Positions 16,797-25,299 are shown, counted from the first letter of the stretch. The stretch is DNA of 64,000 nt from Paracoccus albus (GCF_027913035.1 NZ_CP115775.1:2564501-2628500); one strand, 5' to 3'. The notes: generated by a model not told the origin, from the sequence alone. Translations and numbers: made by a program.

Positions 16797-17490
16797 ATGA
16801 CGCTACAATATGATTTGCAATCACATCCGATAAGTCCCGCTTATCAGGACTCTTGGCTTCCGGCGAAAATCGCGCCCTCATTGCCCGCCATGGCCACAGC
16901 AAAACCCCCTGCCCTGCCCCTGCCCGCCGCGCTCTCCGAGATGGAGGATGCCGCCCTTGCCGATCTCTACCGGCGCGGGACCCCCGAAAACACGCTGCGC
17001 GCCTGGGAGCGGGACCTGATCTATATCGCGGCCTGGAAACAGGCTGCCTTCGGGCGCGATCTGGACTGGCCCGAGGCCGACGCGGTGGCCCTGCGCTTCG
17101 TCCTCGATCATTCCGTGGACCTCTCAGACACGGCCGGGCCGGCCCGCTACGCGGCCGCGGCGCTGATGGCCGCCGGTCTGCGCCGGACGCTTGCCTGCCC
17201 GGCGCCGGCGACGCTGGACCGGCGTATCGCCTCCTGGCGGGCCTTTCACCGCATGAAGAACCTCACCTCGCCCTTCGAGGCGCCGCTGATCCGGCAGGCG
17301 CGCGGCCGGGCGCGGCGGGCCGTGGCGCGCGAGCGGCAGCCGAAATCGGCCCATCCGATCACGCGGCCGGTGCTCGAAGCGACGCTAGAGACCTGCGATG
17401 ACAGTGTCCGGGGGGTACGTGACCGGGCCGTGCTGATGCTGGGCTTTGCCTCGGGCGAGCGGCGGCGTTCGGAAATCGCCGGGGACTACG
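16797..17490 (+). pseudogene. Tyrosine recombinase/integrase, C-terminally truncated
   Basis: The frame encodes a SAM-like core-binding domain (LADLYRRGTPENTLRAWERD, then LIYIAAWKQAAFGRDLDWPE) and the first catalytic-domain strand with the initial Arg region (GVRDRAVLMLGFASGERRRS). Homology stops near 17490, so the other catalytic residues (His, Arg, Tyr) are missing. ATG 16890 (MATAKPPALPLP) may be the native start, with 16797 an upstream alternative. It could be the integrase of an older island or plasmid. Confidence 0.75.
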
Positions 17491-17609
17491 AAAGAAGGTC
17501 GCTACCCAACTCGTCTCCATCTCTCAGTCGCTGGACTTCATGGCCAGCCCATCTACGATTCCAAAGTAAACGGCAAATACACGTGAGATCCTTGCAGATC
17601 CTCTGCCCC

Positions 17610-17895
17610 TCATGGCCCACGACATATGCCCGCCTTGACTCTCCTAATCGGGATCGAGCTTTCAATATTGGCAACGTAGGACAGTTTCGTCAGGCGGCGG
17701 ATCAGGAAATCCTCGAATCCCGCCAGTCCGTCCGTTGCCACGCGCAGCAGATAGTCCCGGTTGCCGGTCATCAGCCAGCAATCCACGACCTCGGGAAAGT
17801 TCTGGATGGCGGTTTCGAACTCGGCCAGATCGCGGTCGACCTGCCGGTCGAGTTTCACCGAAACAAAGACCGATACCGGAAACCCCAGTGCCGCC
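17610..17895 (-). pseudogene. Lrp/AsnC-family regulator, C-terminal fragment
   Basis: On the minus strand, GFPVSVFVSVKLDRQVDRDL, FETAIQNFPEVVDCWLMTGN and YLLRVATDGLAGFEDFLIRR form the ligand-binding RAM domain of an Lrp/AsnC protein. The N-terminal HTH is replaced by the ISKra4 left end at 17896. The usual C-terminal end is also changed (RRVKAGICRGP). The 120 bp between this fragment and the integrase fragment (17491-17609) hold nothing I recognise. Confidence 0.78.
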
Positions 17896-19358
17896 GGGAG
17901 TGGACAAAACATGGGGGTCATCTTCGTCGTTGCGGTCCGTGCTAAGGTGAGTTCTTTGCGTGTGGGGCTGCCATGGACGTACGGATTACAATTGAAACTA
18001 CCTTCGACAACGGGGAGAAGCGCACTCATCAGCTTGACGGCATTTCACGACCATACCGGGTGACCTGCCCAGACGGGATCGGGCTGCGCCTCGAGGAAGG
18101 GAAGAGGATCGTCGAACAGATCCAGAGAGTAGTCCTTTACGACCAGGTCGATGAAGTCATTCGAGAAAGCCGCGTATGCCCGGACTGCGCCTCGGTTCGT
18201 GCCATTCATGACTATCGCACGCGCGATTTCGACACGCTCTTTGGGCGGGTTCGGGTCAAAGCCGCGCGCTTGCGCCGCTGTTCTTGTGATGCCAGGTCAG
18301 CTGCGATGCCCGGCGGGCCGATTTCTCCGCTGACCTATTTCTTTCCTGACCGGGCTACCCCGGAGCTGCAGCGGCTCCATGCGGAACTCGGGTCCCGGCA
18401 TTCCTTTCGCGAAGCCGCGCGGCTGATGAAAAGCTTTCTCCCCTGCCATCCGCCCCATCACACCACGGTGCGTGACCGGTTGGGAAGAGTAGCCACTGCA
18501 CTCGAGAAAAGTCGAAGGGCATCAGGCGATCCCGTTGAAGCACCGCCCAAAGGTGGTTTGACGGTTTTTCTGGATGGTGCGCATATCCGCTGTCGACCGG
18601 AATATCAGCAGCGACATCTGGATCTTGTGGTCGGCAAGATTGAAAGTCGCAATATGTGCCGACGATTTGGCTTGGTCGCCAATGCGACGGCATCGCCAGG
18701 CAGCCGTATCCGAAAAGAGCTGTCCGACTATGGATGGAAGCCAGGCCGTCTGTTGACGGTAATCTCTGATGGCGAGCTTGCTCTCCCGAACCTCATACGG
18801 AATGCCATCGGTGGCGACGGCCAGGTGAAGCATATCCTCGACTGGTGGCACATCTCGATGCGCATTCGACATGTCGAGGCCGCCGTTCAGGGTCTAGTCC
18901 AGATACCGGGTTTCACTGGAATTCCGGTGCTGTTCCAGCGCCCCGCGAAAAGCCTCCGCTGGTGCCTGTGGCATGGCAGAGCACGGGTGGCGGAAACATA
19001 TCTGAAGGGGCTTATGCACGATTGTACCCGCCTTGCAGAAGAACCACTCGCTGTCCGCACCGCTGCCGCTCGTGTGCAGGCCAGATGCGATACACTGTAC
19101 ACCTATCTCGCTAACAACATGGAATCCCTCGTCGACTATGGCCGACGGTATCGTAACGGGTTGCCCATCTCGTCATCTCGTGCCGAAGGAGCAGTCGATG
19201 ACATTGCCAATGCCCGCATGGGAAAGCGCAGGAGGATGCGGTGGTCGCCCAAAGGGGCTCACCGAGTAGCCGTCACAAGGGCCGCCGTCCTTGATGGTCG
19301 ACTGACCGTCGCAAACAGCAGACGGGCCGCATGACCCCCATGTTTTGTCCGCTCCCGA
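17896..19358 (+). mobile_element. ISKra4-like element
   Basis: The ends are near-perfect inverted repeats of about 26 bp: GGGAG(T/C)GGACAAAACATGGG then GGTCAT, at 17896-17921 and, inverted, at about 19331-19358. The single transposase gene fills the element. The insertion separates an Lrp/AsnC fragment from a channel-like gene. No target duplication was recognised. Confidence 0.85.
17973..19334 (+). CDS. ISKra4-family transposase
   Basis: A 453-residue protein with an N-terminal zinc-finger-like segment (CPDCASVRAIHDYRTRDFDT, then RRCSC) and a DDE core: GGLTVFLDGAHIRCRPEYQQ, TVISDGELALPNL, VKHILDWWHISMRIRHVEA, and the C-terminal SSSRAEGAVDDIANARMGK with the Glu. This matches ISKra4-type transposases in length and motif order. 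The gene looks intact. Its TGA overlaps the first ATG of the following channel-like gene. Confidence 0.82.
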   Translation: MDVRITIETTFDNGEKRTHQLDGISRPYRVTCPDGIGLRLEEGKRIVEQIQRVVLYDQVDEVIRESRVCPDCASVRAIHDYRTRDFDTLFGRVRVKAARLRRCSCDARSAAMPGGPISPLTYFFPDRATPELQRLHAELGSRHSFREAARLMKSFLPCHPPHHTTVRDRLGRVATALEKSRRASGDPVEAPPKGGLTVFLDGAHIRCRPEYQQRHLDLVVGKIESRNMCRRFGLVANATASPGSRIRKELSDYGWKPGRLLTVISDGELALPNLIRNAIGGDGQVKHILDWWHISMRIRHVEAAVQGLVQIPGFTGIPVLFQRPAKSLRWCLWHGRARVAETYLKGLMHDCTRLAEEPLAVRTAAARVQARCDTLYTYLANNMESLVDYGRRYRNGLPISSSRAEGAVDDIANARMGKRRRMRWSPKGAHRVAVTRAAVLDGRLTVANSRRAA

Positions 19359-20146
19359 TTATCGGACTTCTCGGAATCGTGTGTCTGATCGTCACCATGA
19401 CCGATTTCCTGATCACGACGGTCGGGACGAACGATAGCAGTCCGATTGCGATACGGATTGCCAAGGTCGCTTTTCGCCTGTTCAGGCGACTGCCCGACAC
19501 GAACATCAAGCACAAGATCATCGGACCTTTGGTCGTCGCGAGCGTAGCGACATGGTGGATCTTGAGCGTAAATCTGGCCTGGGCAATGATCTTCTACGGG
19601 ATTTCACGTTCCATAGTGGACCAGGGCACCGGCCAACCGGCAGACCCCGTGGGATTTGTTTCGCATGTAGGCCATCTCCTTTCGACGGTGGGAGGGGGCG
19701 CGACATCGCCTGCCAATTCGAATATCGCGCTTCTGGGAGTTGTGGTCGGCGTGAACGGCATGATCGTTCTGACGCTTGCCGTCAGCTTCGTTATGACAAC
19801 CACGCAGACCGTGGTTCACGGACGCAAGCTGCTGCTGTATCTGGGCGCGGACCGGGACAATGACATGCCTGTTCTGAAGGATCTGGCGGGGCTGACCGCC
19901 GAACTAAATGCAGCTCCCTTCGCACTTTTCTTCAGTCATCAGGACCCCGAGATGAGGGTCCCCGAAAGATTGGCCGAGATATTTGACCGCAGGTTCGATG
20001 ATGCCGCCGTAGATTGGGAGCACCTTGCGCAGGCGCTGCCCTACCTTCGCCGCTACCCGGAAACCGACATGAGGTCGCGCCTGCAGAAGTGGCGAAGAGA
20101 TTTTTCGGCCAGTCGCATGCCTGCTTCAAAGGAGGGCAACCCTTAG
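19331..20146 (+). CDS. Channel-like membrane protein, 5' end supplied by ISKra4
   Basis: The first ~10 codons (MTPMFCPLP) are the ISKra4 terminal repeat; native sequence begins around IIGLLGIVCLIVTMTDFLIT. Helix 1, helix 2 (VVASVATWWILSVNLAWAMI), a pore-loop-like HVGHLLSTVGGGATSPANS and helix 3 (VVVGVNGMIVLTLAVSFVM) resemble two-pore or KcsA-type ion channels, but the filter reads STVGGGA in place of TVGYGD. The C-terminal ~100 residues are soluble. Heat-resistance islands carry small membrane proteins (PsiE and others) after kefB; this may be the local counterpart. The gene probably lost its promoter and possibly its first residues. Confidence 0.6.
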   Translation: MTPMFCPLPIIGLLGIVCLIVTMTDFLITTVGTNDSSPIAIRIAKVAFRLFRRLPDTNIKHKIIGPLVVASVATWWILSVNLAWAMIFYGISRSIVDQGTGQPADPVGFVSHVGHLLSTVGGGATSPANSNIALLGVVVGVNGMIVLTLAVSFVMTTTQTVVHGRKLLLYLGADRDNDMPVLKDLAGLTAELNAAPFALFFSHQDPEMRVPERLAEIFDRRFDDAAVDWEHLAQALPYLRRYPETDMRSRLQKWRRDFSASRMPASKEGNP

Positions 20147-20167
20147 GCGCTCCATACAGGTCGTATG

Positions 20168-21103
20168 TCACCCCTCATCTTTCGGATATTCAGGCAATTC
20201 TTGCAGCTGCCGCCCGACCGCCACCAGCCGCCAGGATTGATTGCCCGATACCAACTGGCGCGCTTCCTCACCGTTCAGTTCAGCGCCTCTCGCAGAAATC
20301 ACATTGGCGCGGACGAACCGCCCGGTCTCGCGCACCTGCACCTCATGGCCGGGAAACCGCCTGCGGAGGTCTGCGGAAAGCGTGTCGACGATCGGGTGGA
20401 CATCAGTCGAGTTTAGCTCTCGCGGCGCACCATCCAGAAGCTCCGCCACCGCGATGCGCAAGTTACGCAATCCGTCCCGCAGGATATCGAATGAGATCAG
20501 CCCCGCCGCGGCCGCGTCCGCCCACCAGAAACCAAAACCGATGCCGACGATACCCGCGATACCGGCCAGCCCCGTCTTCCAGTCTGCCGCGTTCATGTCG
20601 GCATCGGTGAAAAGGATCTTGTCCATTGTCGCGTGCGCCAGTGGCTTCTTCATATGGCCAAGGATGACAGGGGGGATGACGGAATAGACAAGTGCCGCGA
20701 CCATCAGCCAGCCCAGCCAGACATCCCAGCCAAGGATCGTGACGTTTCCGATGGTGGGGTGTTCCTGCAAGATCAGCGCACTGGCGGCATCATAAAGCAG
20801 GAATCCTCCCATGGCAGTCAGTGCCCCGGCCGCCAAGAGAAACGCCAGCGATCCGGCCCGATGAAATCCGAATGGGAATTTGTCTGTTGCCGGTTTGTTT
20901 TCGAACTTGCGGGCCAGCAGAAACAGGATGGGCGGCAGCAGGCTGAGGGTGTCCTCGATCCATGCTGTTTTCATCGCCTGGCTGGAGCCCATTGCAAAGT
21001 ACATTACCGTGATGATCGTCAGCAGCCAGAAGATCGACCACCATTCCAGTCGAGCCGCACGGTGCAGCTTGCGGGCGATTTCATCAGGAATATCGTGATT
21101 CAT
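20168..21103 (-). CDS. Cation diffusion facilitator (CDF) transporter
   Basis: A 311-residue, six-helix CDF-like protein. The first metal site region reads SSQAMKTAWIEDTLSLLPPI, with Glu-Asp where most family members have a second Asp. The second lies in DADMNAADWKTGLAG, and KFPFGFHRAGSLAFLLA is the typical intracellular loop. The C-terminal ~90 residues (LNSTDVHPIVDTLSADLRRR) form the cytosolic ferredoxin-like domain. CDF proteins export Zn, Co, Fe or Cd by proton exchange; the metal cannot be told here. It overlaps the upstream lipoprotein gene by 4 nt (ATGA). Confidence 0.85.
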   Translation of the reverse strand: MNHDIPDEIARKLHRAARLEWWSIFWLLTIITVMYFAMGSSQAMKTAWIEDTLSLLPPILFLLARKFENKPATDKFPFGFHRAGSLAFLLAAGALTAMGGFLLYDAASALILQEHPTIGNVTILGWDVWLGWLMVAALVYSVIPPVILGHMKKPLAHATMDKILFTDADMNAADWKTGLAGIAGIVGIGFGFWWADAAAAGLISFDILRDGLRNLRIAVAELLDGAPRELNSTDVHPIVDTLSADLRRRFPGHEVQVRETGRFVRANVISARGAELNGEEARQLVSGNQSWRLVAVGRQLQELPEYPKDEG

Positions 21104-21522
21104 TCCATCAGCCCCCGAATTGCGCGGTTTACCGTGATCAGGAACCTGTTCTCGCCTTTCCGGAGGGCGAGCACCTGATCTTCGGTATCGCCCCCTAAAA
21201 CCACGTGTCCCACCGGATCAGTCAAGGCAACATCAGCTGCGAAAGGCGTATTCGCGGGAATACGTCCGGCGACGAGGTGAATTTCCCCATTTTCCAACAG
21301 CGCAAATAGGGTATGAGGATCGGCAGTCACAAATTCCAGCTCTGCCTGCAGGGCCTCTGCAACCAGCGCGATGGCGTCTGCGTCGACATCATCAAGCGTC
21401 TGTGTCAGCGCGCCGACCCTGAGAACGCTGGACCTCACCACTTTCGTCGTGTCGTCTGGATCGGCGGGAAATTTGCACCCCGCCAGCATGGTGAAGGTTA
21501 ACAGTGCTGTCAGAAGACGCAT
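21100..21522 (-). CDS. Lipoprotein resembling a solute-binding protein domain
   Basis: The start at 21522 gives a lipoprotein signal MRLLTALLTFTMLAGCKF with the lipobox LAGC; longer in-frame starts add a non-signal leader. The 140-residue product resembles the first lobe of extracellular solute-binding proteins (VLRVGALTQTLDDVDADAIA, then LVAEALQAELEFVTADPHTL and LLENGEIHLVAGRIPAN), but is too short for a full two-lobe protein. It may sense or bind a ligand for the CDF transporter to which it is coupled. The 200 bp upstream (21523-21730) show no gene. Confidence 0.7.
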   Translation of the reverse strand: MRLLTALLTFTMLAGCKFPADPDDTTKVVRSSVLRVGALTQTLDDVDADAIALVAEALQAELEFVTADPHTLFALLENGEIHLVAGRIPANTPFAADVALTDPVGHVVLGGDTEDQVLALRKGENRFLITVNRAIRGLME

Positions 21523-21745
21523 TATCTGAAGAGACAGAGATGTCTTGGTCACATCAATTCCTATTTTGCAGTCACTCCGCTCACCGATTAAGGATAAAAC
21601 CACGACCTTTGAGATAGGTTCCCCCCAGCGGAAAAGTAGTTCCACGAAACAGCTTAGACGATTAATGTCCCTACAGGATTTGATCGGGAACCAAAATTGT
21701 ACTGTGCGGTTCTCCCCTTATAGCTGTTCTTAGCAACTGTATCTT

Positions 21746-22705
21746 TCAGGGGTGTCTGTGCTCCCATTCCCGTCGGCTTTTGCACAGAGCATTGGCGATG
21801 ATGACGAGCTTGCGCGCGACGGCCGTGACGATGACCTTGTGTGGTTTCCCGGCTTTACGGAGCCGATCAGCGAACGCTTTGAGTGTCGGGTTATGATGCG
21901 AGGCAACCAGCGCTGCCTGGAACATGACATGTCGTAGGGCGCGTCTACCACCGGCGATTGCGCGCTTGCCACGCAACGTTCCGCTGTCCTGCGCCACTGG
22001 TGCCAAACCGGTCAGGGCCGCAGCTTCTTCGCCGGTGAGAGCGCCGAGTTCGGGAAGTTCGGCGATCAGCGTTGAGCTGGCGACTGGTCCGATGCCGGGA
22101 ACGGAACGAAGGATCCGCGCGGTGTCCGCGAGATGCCTGTAGCGCCCCAAAAGCTCTGAAATTCTGCTTTCCAACTCGGTGATCGCAACATCCAACCTCT
22201 CCTTCAACTCCACATCGATATCCTCGAACAGCTCTGCCGTTCCCGATTTCTGATGCGCCCGGATCTGCGCCAGAAGCCGCTTTCGCATCTCGACCACCTG
22301 TACCCGTCTGGTGGTCAAGGCCCTGAGAAGACGTAGATGTTCGGCGGGAAGTGTTCGTCCTGCCTCGGGTCTGAAGACCAAGAAGCGCGCTATGAGTTCG
22401 GCATCGATCCTGTCGGTCTTTGCTCGGGTTCCAAGGCTGCGCGCGAAGGCCTTGACCTGGGCCGGCGGCACTTGGCGGGCCTCGACGCCTGCATCCTGAA
22501 GATAGGACCAGAGCCGCCATTCCTGCCCACCCGTCGCTTCGAAACAGACGACGGCTCTCTGGTCGTGAGCGAGATCGGACACCGCGACATGGCCATTATC
22601 GGTATTGGGGATGCGATGACGCTGACCGTCCGGAAGGCAGTGAATATCGAGCCAGTCTCGGCTCACATCTATCCCGATGATCCGACCGTGTGTTACCTTC
22701 TCCAT
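21746..22705 (-). CDS. IS110-family transposase (DEDD), copy A
   Basis: ATG 22705 is preceded by AAGGAGGAGAGC. The 319-residue protein has the RuvC-like DEDD N-terminal domain (RIIGIDVSRDWLDIHCL with the first Asp, CFEATGGQEWRLW with the Glu, and AKTDRIDAELIARFL with the last two Asp) and the C-terminal transposase_20 domain (SVPGIGPVASSTLIAELPEL with its helix-hairpin-helix, then GGRRALRHVMFQAALVASHH). The catalytic Ser of IS110 is expected in this last region. It appears intact, and is identical in translation to copy B. Confidence 0.92.
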   Translation of the reverse strand: MEKVTHGRIIGIDVSRDWLDIHCLPDGQRHRIPNTDNGHVAVSDLAHDQRAVVCFEATGGQEWRLWSYLQDAGVEARQVPPAQVKAFARSLGTRAKTDRIDAELIARFLVFRPEAGRTLPAEHLRLLRALTTRRVQVVEMRKRLLAQIRAHQKSGTAELFEDIDVELKERLDVAITELESRISELLGRYRHLADTARILRSVPGIGPVASSTLIAELPELGALTGEEAAALTGLAPVAQDSGTLRGKRAIAGGRRALRHVMFQAALVASHHNPTLKAFADRLRKAGKPHKVIVTAVARKLVIIANALCKSRREWEHRHP

Positions 22706-22902
22706 GCTCTCCTCCTTCTGATACGCGGTCCCACGAGGGCCGCTGGCAACTGTTCGAGACAATGAAGGAGAGGCGGTGCCGACAGGCTAAGAAGCGTGGC
22801 CATGCCACAAGGGTCAGACGTCGCGCACCACCCCGTCACGGGTCCTGGCCGGGACACGTGACGGGGTCACGCTAGCAGATCTACGATACAGAAGGGTCAG
22901 GA
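22706..22902 (-). ncRNA. Candidate bridge RNA region of IS110 copy A
   Basis: IS110-group elements encode a bridge RNA in the non-coding end upstream of the transposase. This 197-bp end contains a strong hairpin: ACCCCGTCACG (22830-22840) pairs with CGTGACGGGGT (22857-22867), with an inner GTCC/GGAC pair. AAGGGTCAG occurs twice, inside (from 22809) and at the tip (from 22892), which might reflect guide and donor sites. That an RNA is made is inference from the family. Confidence 0.45.
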
Positions 22903-23117
22903 TGCATTGATTTCGGTCGCACTGCCTGATTCACGGCTCCGAAAATGGAACTGTGACATGAGCGATCTTTTTTGGCTTAGCGACGCGCAAATGACGCGTC
23001 TGGAACCTTTCTTTCCGAAGTCGCACGGAAAGCCCCGGGTCGATGACAAGCGCGTTCTGAGTGGGATAATCTTCATCAACCGCAATCTGAGTGGGATAAT
23101 CTTCATCAACCGCAATG
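22903..23117 (+). pseudogene. IS5-family transposase, N-terminal fragment with internal duplication
   Basis: From ATG 22958 the frame reads MSDLFWLSDAQMTRL, then EPFFPKSHGKPRVDDKRVLS and GIIFINRN, the start of an IS5-type transposase. A 30-bp segment (23057-23086) is repeated exactly at 23087-23116, doubling LSGIIFINRN in frame. The gene is then cut at 23117/23118 by another IS5 end. The bases 22903-22957 are the left end of this fragment. Confidence 0.8.
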
Positions 23118-23215
23118 GGTTAGGTCATGTTGATGGCGTGGATGCCCCCACCTGACGGCATCGCAATGTGCCAATGTGATGCGTGTTGAAGCCATCACAG
23201 AAGGAGGGAGCATCC

Positions 23216-24244
23216 ATGTCCGAGGTTACGATTATCGGGATCGATCTGGCAAAGCGCATTTTCCACCTGCACGGTGCCGGTCACGACGGGTCCGTCGTAT
23301 TTCGCAAAAGGCTTTCGCGTGGCCAGCTGCTTGCGTTCATGTCTCAGGTACCGCGGTGCGTTGTCGCCATGGAGGCGTGTGCGACGGCGCATGGCTGGGG
23401 CCGCGCCTTCGAGAAGCTTGGACATGAAGTGCGCCTGATCCCGCCGGTCTACGTGAAGCCATTCGTCAAACGCCAGAAGAACGATTGCGCAGATGCCGAG
23501 GCGATCGTGGAAGCTGCGGTGCGTCCGACAATGCGCTTTGTGGCTTTGAAGACCGAAGACCAGCAAGCCCGCGCGATGCTGTTTCGAACGCGGCAGATGT
23601 TTGTCGGCCAGCGCACTCAAATGATCAACGCCCTTCGCGGGCATCTTGCCGAACATGGCCTGGTCGCTGCGCGAGGAGTTGCCCAGCTCAAGAAGCTTGC
23701 GGACGCCATCGGCGACGTGAACACGCGCTTGCCCGCCACGGTCCGAGACCTCGGCCAGATGTATCTGAACGCGATCGAAGGGTTGAGTGAACGCATTGCG
23801 GAACTCGACCGCAAGATGGGCCAAGCTACGAAGGAAGCAGCATCGACGCGTCGTGCTCAAACCATGCCCGGGGTCGGGCCGATCACGGCATTGGCGATTG
23901 AAACATTTGCACCTGATCTGACCAGCTTTCGGCGCGGTAGGGACTTTGCCGCGTGGTTGGGGCTCGTGCCCCGCCAGCATTCGACAGGAGGCAAACCACG
24001 CCTGGGCAAAACCTCGAAGATGGGACAGCGGGACATCCGAAGGCTCCTGATCTCCGGCGCAATGGCTGTGCTGCAGGCGGTCGAGCGCTATGGCAGCTCA
24101 AAACATGGATGGCTTGTTCGCTTGCGTGGGCGCAAGCCACGCATGGTTGCCGCTGTCGCCTTGGCGAACAAAATGGCGCGAGGTCTCTGGGCCATGATGA
24201 CTAAACAGGAAGATTACCGGAACCCGGCGGCGACGATGGCATGA
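23216..24244 (+). CDS. IS110/IS1111-family transposase, copy A
   Basis: ATG 23216 follows GAAGGAGGGAGC; an in-frame start 11 codons earlier has no ribosome site. The 342-residue protein has the DEDD domain (VTIIGIDLAKRIFHLHGAGH, CVVAMEACATAHGWGRAFE, and KRQKNDCADAEAIVEAAVRP) and the C-terminal domain with TMPGVGPITALAIETFAPDL and FAAWLGLVPRQHSTGGK. It looks intact and is identical in translation to the inverted copy at 61630-62658. Confidence 0.92.
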   Translation: MSEVTIIGIDLAKRIFHLHGAGHDGSVVFRKRLSRGQLLAFMSQVPRCVVAMEACATAHGWGRAFEKLGHEVRLIPPVYVKPFVKRQKNDCADAEAIVEAAVRPTMRFVALKTEDQQARAMLFRTRQMFVGQRTQMINALRGHLAEHGLVAARGVAQLKKLADAIGDVNTRLPATVRDLGQMYLNAIEGLSERIAELDRKMGQATKEAASTRRAQTMPGVGPITALAIETFAPDLTSFRRGRDFAAWLGLVPRQHSTGGKPRLGKTSKMGQRDIRRLLISGAMAVLQAVERYGSSKHGWLVRLRGRKPRMVAAVALANKMARGLWAMMTKQEDYRNPAATMA

Positions 24245-24517
24245 CAGAGCAAAGCTTGCCATCGCGCCTCGGTACGTCGGGCGTGTGAGGAGGTCACTGA
24301 ACAGTAAGGGCAAAGGATCGACAAGATCCGGGTTGGAGAAAGCAGCATTTGTCGTGGAGCCGAAGAGCTCGCTCTGTTGATTTGCCTCTGACCCGCGCAT
24401 CGCCATAACGGCCTGCGGCCACGTTCGAGCCGCACCATGAGGCCTGATACATGACCGCATCCGATCACGCGCCTGAGCTGTTCAAATACCACTTGCACGA
24501 AAGGGGGCATCCATACA
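24245..24517 (+). ncRNA. Candidate guide (bridge/seek) RNA region of IS1111 copy A
   Basis: In IS1111-group elements the guide RNA comes from the non-coding end behind the transposase. This 273-bp region has no plausible ORF and is identical in both copies. It contains several GC-rich inverted segments, for example around the CGGCCTGCGGCC stretch. Expression was not shown; the call rests on family layout. Confidence 0.4.
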
Positions 24518-25299
24518 TGACAAATGGCGGAGCCATAAGCGGATCGACGTGATGTCGATGAAGCCGAGGAAGCTTTCCGCGGTCTTGTCGTAGCGGGTCG
24601 CGACACGCCTGGCGTTCTTGAGTTTGTTGAAGCAGCGTTCGACCAGATTACGCAGGCGATACAGGGAGCGATCGACACCAATCCGCTTCTTGCGAGACTT
24701 GCGCATCGGTATCACGGGCAGGACGTTGCGCGCTTCCATGCCGTCTCTGATCTTGTCTGCATCGTAGCCGCGATCCGCGAGCAGCACGCTTGGGCGGGGC
24801 AGATTATCCGCCATCACCAGATCGAAGCCGAGATAGTCTGACGTCTGGCCCGGCGTAATCTCTGTCCTCATGGGAAGCCCGTGTGCATTGACGAGGAGGT
24901 GGATCTTGGTCGTAAAACCACCTCGAGAACGGCCGAAACCCTGTCGTGGAGTCCCCCTTTAGCGCCCGCTGCCTGATGGTGGGCGCGGATCACGGTGCTG
25001 TCGATCATCTGCAGGGCGCTTGGCACGGATCCGCTCTGGTTCAGGGCCTCCATGATGTCCTCCCAGAGCCCGGTCAACGTCCAGCGCCGGAATTGCCGAT
25101 AGACGCTCGACCATTTGCCGAACTCCCCGGGAAGATCGCGCCATGGCGCCCCGGTTCGGGCAATCCAGAAGATCCCATCAAGAACGAGGCGGTGGTTGGT
25201 GGGTTTGCGCCCGTTCGGGGCGCGGACAGCGAGGATGAAGCGCTCAAAGAACGCCCATTCCTCGTCCGACATAAGGTCTCGTGCCAAGCTGGTCTCCAT
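24482..25299 (-). CDS. IS5-family (IS427-type) transposase, two frames
   Basis: The first frame (ATG 25299) gives the N-terminal domain (METSLARDLMSDEEWAFFER, then WRDLPGEFGKWSSVYRQFRR) and the first Asp in MIDSTVIRAHHQAAGAKGG. The second frame continues with GFGRSRGGFTTKIHLLVNAH, the Asp in LLADRGYDADKIRD, and the Glu in NLVERCFNKLKNARR. The change fits a -1 slip at TAAAGGGGGAC (complement of 24951-24961), as in IS427-type elements that make the full protein by programmed frameshifting. The C-terminus after SIRLWLRHL is replaced by IS1111 sequence, so the product is slightly altered. Confidence 0.85.

Larger units (their letters stand above)
21731..22902 (-). mobile_element. IS110-group element, copy A
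   Basis: The same 1172-bp sequence occurs at 51451-52622 in the same orientation. The limits are where the two flanks diverge: TAGCAACTGT on one side and GGGTCAGGA on the other. The transposase has a long 5' non-coding stretch (197 bp, 22706-22902) and only 15 bp behind its stop, the layout of the IS110 group proper. The 22902 end abuts a truncated IS5 element. Confidence 0.88.
23133..24517 (+). mobile_element. IS1111-type element (IS110 family), copy A
   Basis: Subterminal inverted repeats GGATGCCCCC (23140-23149) and GGGGGCATCC (24503-24512) and a long non-coding stretch after the transposase (24245-24517) are the layout of the IS1111 group. An inverted copy lies at 61357-62741. Both copies are flanked by the same IS5-end sequences. 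The exact tips are uncertain by a few bases. Confidence 0.8.
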
